Origin: Stereum hirsutum FP-91666 SS1
Lineage: Eukaryota > Basidiomycota > Agaricomycetes > Russulales > Stereaceae
Direction: 5' to 3'
DNA: 36,361 nucleotides
NCBI RefSeq assembly: GCF_000264905.1
Contig: NW_006763134.1
Span: 2,295,200 to 2,331,560 of the forward strand
This document shows positions 30,625-36,361 of the stretch, piece by piece; position 1 is the stretch's first letter; every line of letters begins with the position of its first letter. The notes under the pieces were generated by a model. That model was given only the letters and a program-made list of their open reading frames with translations. It made no database searches and was not told the DNA's origin. A program made the translations under genes and the position numbers.

Positions 30625-31213
30625 GATTACCCGCCAGGGGACTGGAATGGTTCACGAAAGCAGGGAAGGAAGCAAAGAAAGAGCAGGGCTGAAGAGGAAG
30701 GAAAGACAGGATACGCTGAACACAGAAGGGTCGCCGGGGGGAAGCAGAAGCCGCTCAGGCTGGTCAGGTAGCGAGCTATAAAGCTTTCATCGGACAGGAA
30801 TAGGATCACTTGTGCTCGGGCGATCGCAGGCCAGCGGTCTGCATGAGGTTATGTGTCTTATCCTAGTCGAGCGCAGGATAAAGTCAGCAAGCGACGTTCT
30901 CGTGGCCGGGGTAATCATAATTTATCGAGAGAAGCCCAAGGGCGCCCTCTATATTTATCCCTGAACATGAAAAAACTACTGACCTTACTTACTCGCCATG
31001 GGTCACAGTCCCACCCCCGTTACTGCCAATAGGTCAGTCTGTCAGACGACGAAAAAGTAGAGACCCCTGAGAATATCTTTCATCTCAACTACTCGCAATG
31101 CCCCAATCGCCAAAACTGTCTATGGACATATCAGTAACAAAGCAACGCTCAAACGAAACCAGATCAGATCTGGCTTCTGTTGAAACATTGATACCTGATC
31201 TGTAAGGAGTCGA
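30625..31213. other. Intergenic, no gene seen
   Basis: Presumed promoter of the membrane-protein gene near 30625, then sequence with only short open frames up to the F-box relic. Confidence 0.4.
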
Positions 31214-31690
31214 CTAGCGCGGTATCACACCAAGGCACTCGAATGGCACAAGAGACAGAAGGAATCTGAATCCCCTCTGTGGGACGGATAGGCATCGAAG
31301 ACTGGGTAGAGCTTGAAAGAAGCACGTGAGTGAGCCGCCTCTAATGAAAATATATGGGCTTTGAACCACGATTACTATACAAGGGTCAGAGAGTGATGAT
31401 CTGGATGTCGGTGCTCCCCAAGCTCGTAGAGACCATTGTTCAAAATCAAGGCCATACATCACTACCTCCTTCGTTCGGTCAGTCCGCCGCTCTATCTTAC
31501 CGGATAAAATCGAGCTCTTGTAGACAAACACATAACTCCTCTTGTTATACTCCACTATCTCCAGTGAAGGATGAGCTAGAATAAGGCGTTGGCATTTGTC
31601 GTGCCGACAGCGTAGAGGCCGATAGTACGGGAAGGGAAGACTGCATCTCCAGCGACCCACTTCACCGTATTTTGGAACTATGCTCCTCAG
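31214..31690 (-). pseudogene. Relic of an F-box/leucine-rich gene, C-terminal part
   Basis: Read on the minus strand from about 31680, the sequence encodes QNTVKWVAGDAVFPS, then VGTTNANALF-stop. After a frame change it encodes PSLEIVEYNKRSYVFVYKS. These align in order with LETLKWIGGDACSPS, LGASNAKALF and PSLKVVEYNERGYIFIFRR of copy B. The upstream part is not recognisable beyond scattered hydrophobic stretches to about 31940. It is the most decayed member found and not part of the recent duplications. Confidence 0.7.
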
Positions 31691-33076
31691 GCGAAGAAAG
31701 AATTATCGGGCCTGCTAAAAGAAAATGAATACACGTTCAACTTGATATCGGTAAGTGAATGTAGGGATCGTACGCTTTCAGAAGTATAAAACTCATAATG
31801 CTCGTTTCCAAGATGCGCGGAGGTTGAACAAACGCGATTAGCTCCGATCCAATCGCCACGGAAATTGCCGCATTCTTGATCAGCTAATCTCAGGTGGACG
31901 ACCATCTTGCGACCATCCCACTCCGACGGTTTTCGCAATTACAGAATGCTCGATTATATACCGTGCTCCTATCCTTCCAGCCCGTCTAGAGGACAAGGAC
32001 TTGTCTGCTTTCCAATCCAGTACGTCCATTCATACTTATCGGTGTTCCACCGAAAACCTCTTTCTATGCGTATAGCTTAGGTTCGGGTGCTCGGATTCCT
32101 ATGAATAAACACATTCTTCTCAGATAGCAGTGATAGAGGGTTGAAAATGGAGGGCGATTATGGATGCGAAATGGAGAGGACACTCCACTGGGTTGCTTCT
32201 CGAATGTGATGTCCTGCGGATGACCTGCATCCTCTTCTCGACACCGATAGACGGTCCCAGGCCTTTTCTAGGGGTTCAGGTCGTGGATAGTCTGTTTACT
32301 CCGGAAGCGGCAAACTACTAGCACGAGAATCTGTGTTATATCCGCTGGTTTTGGTCGGTCTTGTGAGGCTGGATAATCTACCCCGTTGTGGCTCGGCGAG
32401 AACGCAATGAATGCACGCACGCTTGGGTGTCCAGAGAATACTTTGGAAGTATTCACTACCCTCGCCCTCTTCCTCCTGCGATAGATCGTGGGACTGCATA
32501 CTGGAGATTGGCTTCTACTTTGATACTCCATCACGCAGACAAACTAGCGGAGGAAATGTAGCTTCCACCTGATGGAGAGAAACAGATATGATCTCGTACC
32601 GCCAACATGACTGCGAGAAGATCTGGCCATAGGTAGGCAAATCATGCTTTGGGATAAGTGGCTTCGTCTCCGTAGATGTCGTCTTGTTTCAAAGACAGTG
32701 TCTATGCTGCCTGCCTTGCAGACCACAATTTGTATAACAGGCACTTCTGAGACGTGGACCAGCAATATGCATTTGCATGATCCTATAGAGTACTAGGTTT
32801 AAATTTCTCCGGGATGGGGACGCCCCACTTACAAAGCTCTCGCTGAGAATGTGTTGCCCTCCGAGCGCGAGAGAAGATATTCGGCCGCCGAATGCTTGCT
32901 TCCACGGCCCTACACATAGACAGCTCCAACACTTTGTGGTATCGCGATGTTTGATGATCACAGTATGCATATCGTGCTTCTCCAGTTTGTCACGGGGATA
33001 AAGATAGAATGGTGATCTTCTTCAAATAGCGCTTGACCGACGACAGCTCTACACAACGCCTCGTAGAATCCCAACG
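31691..33076. other. Region without a supportable gene
   Basis: Several minus-strand open frames of 65-95 codons lie here with no consistent splicing or known family. Some segments (for example about 32350-32530) could be further decayed F-box coding sequence, but the resemblance is too weak to call. Confidence 0.35.
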
Positions 33077-33758
33077 ATGGCCCGAACGACCACCATTTCA
33101 TTGGATAAAGCGTACCTCGTAGCGATATGGCTGGAGACTCTGTTCTACGGTATGTCCACAATTCTTTCTCCCTCACACTCTTGAATCCTGTCTGCTTACT
33201 CGAACTCCACGGTGCCACAGGTGTGAACATCGTCCTCTTCGGTTCCTATCTCTACATCTCACGCTACAAGCATCGAGCACGGAAAATCAAGCGAGTCATC
33301 ATGGTCTCCGCTATCACCATGTTTCTCTTCTCGACCATACATGTTTCTCTCGGACTTGTGCGCTTGATCCAGGGATTCATCGAGTTCCGTGATGCGCCAG
33401 GTGGTCCGGCGGCGTTCGTGGCGGACACCTCTGCGCCTGTGAATGTGGCAAAGATCATCATCCACACGATTAATTCGATCATTGGGGATAGTATCGTGGT
33501 GAGTTCTTGGGTAAGGTTGTACTTCATTGTTTCTGTTATTAATTAAGCTCTCTTTAGGTTTGGCGCTGCTATCATGTTTGGGCCGCGAACATCTACATAT
33601 GCATCTTGCCCATCCTTCTGATCGCAGCATCCGCAGGTGCGTCACCACGGCCCCGCTATTCTCTATAGCTCGCTGATGATTTTTGGATCACCTTAGTTTC
33701 GGGGCTTGGGCAAGGTATAATCTTCGCTCAGGACAAGACCGGTGACGGCACGTTCTCT
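33077..33758 (+). pseudogene. Amino-terminal half of an orphan multi-helix membrane protein
   Basis: Exons 33077-33149, 33221-33498, 33558-33636 and from 33697 join in phase: MARTTTISLDKAYLVAIWLE, FGSYLYISRYKHR, VIMVSAITMFLFSTIHV, the family mark RDAPGGPAAF, then NSIIGDSIVVWRCYHVW, ILPILLIAASAVSGLG and FAQDKTGDGTFS. This is the N-terminal half (about four helices) of a family common in Agaricomycetes, where the next element should be a helix like FSLSLATN. Instead the plus strand runs into a stop within about ten codons. The matching second half lies on the other strand immediately beyond. Donor and acceptor sites are all intact, so the break may be recent. Confidence 0.8.
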
Positions 33759-34410
33759 CGACTCAGGCTCACCTTCGTCGGATGTGGCTGTCGATGGCTG
33801 TAGCGACATAGTAGCAAACTCGATGGCCGACAGTTCCGGGCGTGCTTTGCGTTCATGGTGGTGACGAGCGGGGACGTTGTGTGAACACGTGCCAGTAGCT
33901 GCCTGTTGCACGCTTTCGACTCGGGTGGTTAGATCGTGAGATGTGAGTCCAAGGCCGACCATGACTATGATCATAGTAGAAACAATTCCCTACGAAGCAG
34001 TAGGGATTAGACCACGAGCTGCTCACAGCAGTGAGGAAGACTGAGGATACGCACCGTCAATTGGGCAATAGGATCATAAATGATGTAATATGCGTCGTTG
34101 TTGAGGAAGTAGAGGGTAATCTCGATGACCAGAGTCGAAGAATAGATCATGCCCGATTCTATTACAAGCGCCAGCACTCTCTTGTACTTGAACGATGCGC
34201 CTTTGAAGCGAGAGGCGAATTCTCTGTTGAGATACCTATGCAATAAGCCCGAGCAATATCAAATTTTCCGTAGTTTGTGGGTGAGAGGCTAACGCAGTAC
34301 GCATCATACCAGACTCTGCAAGCGATGAGGGATGTGACAATCACATTTGTTGCCAACGAGAGACTGAAAACTGCGCCGTTCCAGTGTTCAATTGCGACCA
34401 CGGTGCAGGA
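33693..34410 (-). pseudogene. Carboxy-terminal half of the same membrane protein, inverted
   Basis: On the minus strand, exon sequence begins near 34410 with AIEHWNGAVFSLSLATNVIV and TSLIACRVW (to 34310). It continues in 34235-34055 (REFASRFKGASFKYKRVLAL, IESGMIYSSTLVIEITLYFL, IIYDPIAQLT) and 33989-33693 (GIVSTMIIVMVGLGLTSHD and a polar tail). Introns 34309-34236 and 34054-33990 are canonical. These are the fifth to seventh helices and tail of the family whose first half reads on the plus strand at 33077-33758. No first half exists upstream on the minus strand; a frameshifted F-box gene occupies 34835-35847. The last 20 or so codons overlap the plus-strand half in antisense and are probably not original. 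Confidence 0.78.
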
Positions 34411-34834
34411 TTTTCTGATGTCGAGAAAGCGGAGGACGCACCGGAGGGTGGTGTTATCAGTGTCCATGATATTTGAGTCTGGCTTTGCTTCGATGGCAGG
34501 GTTGGGGATGTGCTCGTATTGAACCAGTATAGTAAATATTTCTACATCTTCATACCCTCGCCCAAACGCATACCATGCCCTAGCAACATCTTTGCCTTGC
34601 GGAGCATATAACCAAGTCTGCTTGAAACGCTGAAGATTCAACCTGCGGGTGATTTAGTATACTATGCAACAGTAACAAGATCGAGAACGAACGCTGACAA
34701 GGACAATGGATCAAGAGTATAACCGCGATGTAGACCAAACGCGATGCAAAGTAAGTCAACCTTCAAATAACTACGGGACAACGATCATAGAGGCGGATGA
34801 GAACGGAGAGGCCTCGATGGGAGACAATATGGTG
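34411..34834. other. Intergenic, beyond the presumed inversion breakpoint
   Basis: The minus-strand frame that leads into the membrane-protein half stays open up to 34641 but shows no family resemblance upstream of about 34410. The rest has no gene. Confidence 0.4.
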
Positions 34835-35847
34835 TCAGAAACAATCCACTCCGTGGAAGCATTTAAACTCCTCGAGCGCCTTTGCCAAGGATCTACTATT
34901 GATTCTCTTCGAACAGCGCTCGATAGTATCGATAGTGTTGTTCTCTAGACGGCGATACACATAGCGATAGCCTTGTCCGTAGTGATCGACTTTCATCAAG
35001 GAGGGGATGAATGCGAAGAGTATCCGCACAGGATCGGTGCTGTCCGGAATAAGCGGGCTGATGTGGTATATCAACGCATCTCTATCGATCCACTTGATCT
35101 CCTTGAGATTGGTAGGAAGGGACACATCAGAGAGATAGTCAAAGCCGATGGACCGCTGACGCTTGGCTCCTTCCAACGTTTCGTGTACCAGGAGCTCTTG
35201 GACATTGGGAGTGTGGGGAAGTATGTCGCAGAGTGTGAATTTCAGGAGAAGTATGGGTAATCGAAAGTTCAGTGGACCGCGGATGGAGAGGCGGATTAGA
35301 TGAGCACTCATCGCATCCACAGCATCGAAGAAGATCTGCAGTCTTCCTGCTGGGTCATCTGCACCCATGCGGCAGAGACTGAGATCGAGGGAGAGCTCGG
35401 TGATATTGACCATTCGACGGAGAGCACTGGTGATCCACATAGGGTCCATAGAGGAACCAGTCTCAAGATGCGTGAGTTGTGGGGCGGCCAATATCGCATC
35501 TGATAAACGATCGTAGTGTCTGGGGAAGTAATAGCGCACATTTATGTGTAGGCAGCGCAGGTTTGGAAGGGCACGAAGTAGTTCGGTGAGGTCATGGAAT
35601 GCTAATCCCACTTCATCGGAATCGTGGTCGAATCGTAGACGTCGAACTATAGGTCCTAAATATGTCGGACGTGAGAGGACACTTGCATGAAAGGAGGGTA
35701 GGCGAGAGTCGGGAGCGTGACGTCGGCGAAGAGGACGGACTGGACAATCCTGAGGTTGTAACGGGAGGCAAGCGCGAGGGACTTTAGATCGCGGCATGGC
35801 AAGTGTTTGGCTACTTCAAAGCCTAGCTCAACTGGGATGCTCTCCAT
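34835..35847 (-). pseudogene. F-box/leucine-rich protein, second subfamily (copy H), frameshifted
   Basis: Starts MESIPVELGFEVAKHLPC with an F-box-like domain close to copy G, then loses frame near 35700-35725. Compared with copy G, the stretch between GACGT and TCCTTTCA is 29 instead of 30 bases, a one-base deletion. The remaining frame (to 34835) is intact: FHASVLSRPTYLGPIVRRLR, LPNLRCLHINV, QLTHLETGS, ITELSLDLS, TPNVQELLVHE and IPSLMKVDHYGQGYRYVYRR. With a single lesion, either a recent pseudogene or a sequence error is possible. Otherwise it would be a working SCF substrate receptor like copy G. Confidence 0.78.
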
Positions 35848-36361
35848 TTCGACGTTCTGTTGGCTACTTGAGGTCAAAATGCCATTGGTGACCATGAGTA
35901 TAGTTGTTAAAGGAGACAATACCAAACACTGAGCAGCGATTACACTCACCGAGTAATTGCAATATGTGGTGGTCGTCTTCGGAAACGTGCTAACATGAGG
36001 CAGTGGAGAGCACTCAGGCAGCAGCTCTCGCTTCGAATCACAGCCTCACAAGCCTCCTTTCATGATTCGTTGTGGCGTGTGCGCCAGAAGGCGCACAACG
36101 TCGATTCTATCATAGAGTGTTTGAGCAATGAGGACATGCTTGGATATGTTGTGCCGTTCACAAATTGTTATGGTGAGGATGTTGAACAGAATCAACGTCG
36201 AGCGCCCTCCGGGATTTGCCGATTTCTTTCAAGGTCCCAGGCGGACAAAATATCTCGCGTGCGAGATGCCATTTTGGCACCCGATACTCACCCTATTTGG
36301 TAGACCTACCTCATTGGCGGGTGTTTTCCCACACAAAATTCGATTCGGAACTCAAACTCGT
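35848..36361. other. Upstream region of copy H, no gene seen
   Basis: A GGTGAGTGTAAT donor at about 35951 (minus strand) and AG dinucleotides shortly before the copy H start suggest a 5'-UTR intron, as at copy G. Beyond it to the window edge I see only short open frames. Confidence 0.4.

Noticed and set aside
1..36361. CRISPR arrays, operons, bacterial promoters, rRNA genes
   Set aside because: None seen. Introns and gene families show a fungal nuclear genome.

Overview
The window is nuclear DNA of a filamentous basidiomycete, most likely an Agaricomycete. Genes are broken by many 45-100 bp GT-AG introns, one gene has 21-24 bp micro-exons, and the gene families seen (six/seven-helix orphan membrane proteins, F-box/leucine-rich proteins, a lactose-permease-like sugar transporter, a yeast-PFK26-like 6-phosphofructo-2-kinase) are typical of mushroom genomes. 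I cannot name the species. Base 504 is an n inside an A tract.

Layout. 1-3106 holds no gene I can support. 3107-9745 is a conserved block: a ten-exon 6-phosphofructo-2-kinase with a degenerate bisphosphatase half (3107-5213, +), a tRNA-Arg(ACG) (5364-5435, -), a three-exon alpha/beta-hydrolase-like protein with a probable mitochondrial presequence (5955-6827, -), and an eight-exon sugar transporter (7520-9745, +). The last two diverge from a promoter carrying two ACGCGT boxes and a TGACGTCA site.

10026-28909 is an accessory cluster built around one F-box family. There are five intact single-exon copies of the main family (10026-11282 -, 11975-13159 -, 13677-14918 +, 17816-19048 -, 27677-28909 +), one frameshifted copy (24503-25722 +) and relics at 23.4 kb and 31.2-31.7 kb. 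A distant second subfamily has one intact copy (25929-26996 -) and one frameshifted copy (34835-35847 -). Promoters, 5'-UTR introns and 3' flanks were copied along with the genes, so this is segmental DNA duplication and not retroposition. One duplicated two-gene unit has lost its second gene but kept that gene's promoter. A 475-aa disordered protein gene (20436-21863 -) lies inside the cluster. Its 3' end also exists as a second copy split by about 2.1 kb of two adjacent non-autonomous elements with CACTG/CAGTG ends, one of them a foldback.

29002-36361 carries orphan multi-helix membrane proteins: an intact eight-exon gene (29002-30624 -) convergent with an F-box gene, and a second gene whose first half reads + (33077-33758) while its second half reads - (33693-34410). 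The second case looks like an inversion inside the gene. The four F-box 3' flanks at 9.9, 17.7, 25.8 and 29.0 kb share an antisense segment that, in the last case, encodes the final codons of the membrane protein. The ancestral duplicated unit may therefore have been an F-box gene plus the tail of a convergent membrane-protein gene.

How the genes work together: the kinase would set fructose-2,6-bisphosphate and the transporter would bring in sugar, an ordinary metabolic pairing. The F-box proteins would act as substrate receptors of SCF ubiquitin ligases. Their conserved ends, variable middle, and birth-and-death pattern fit a diversifying recognition family, but nothing in the sequence shows what they recognise.
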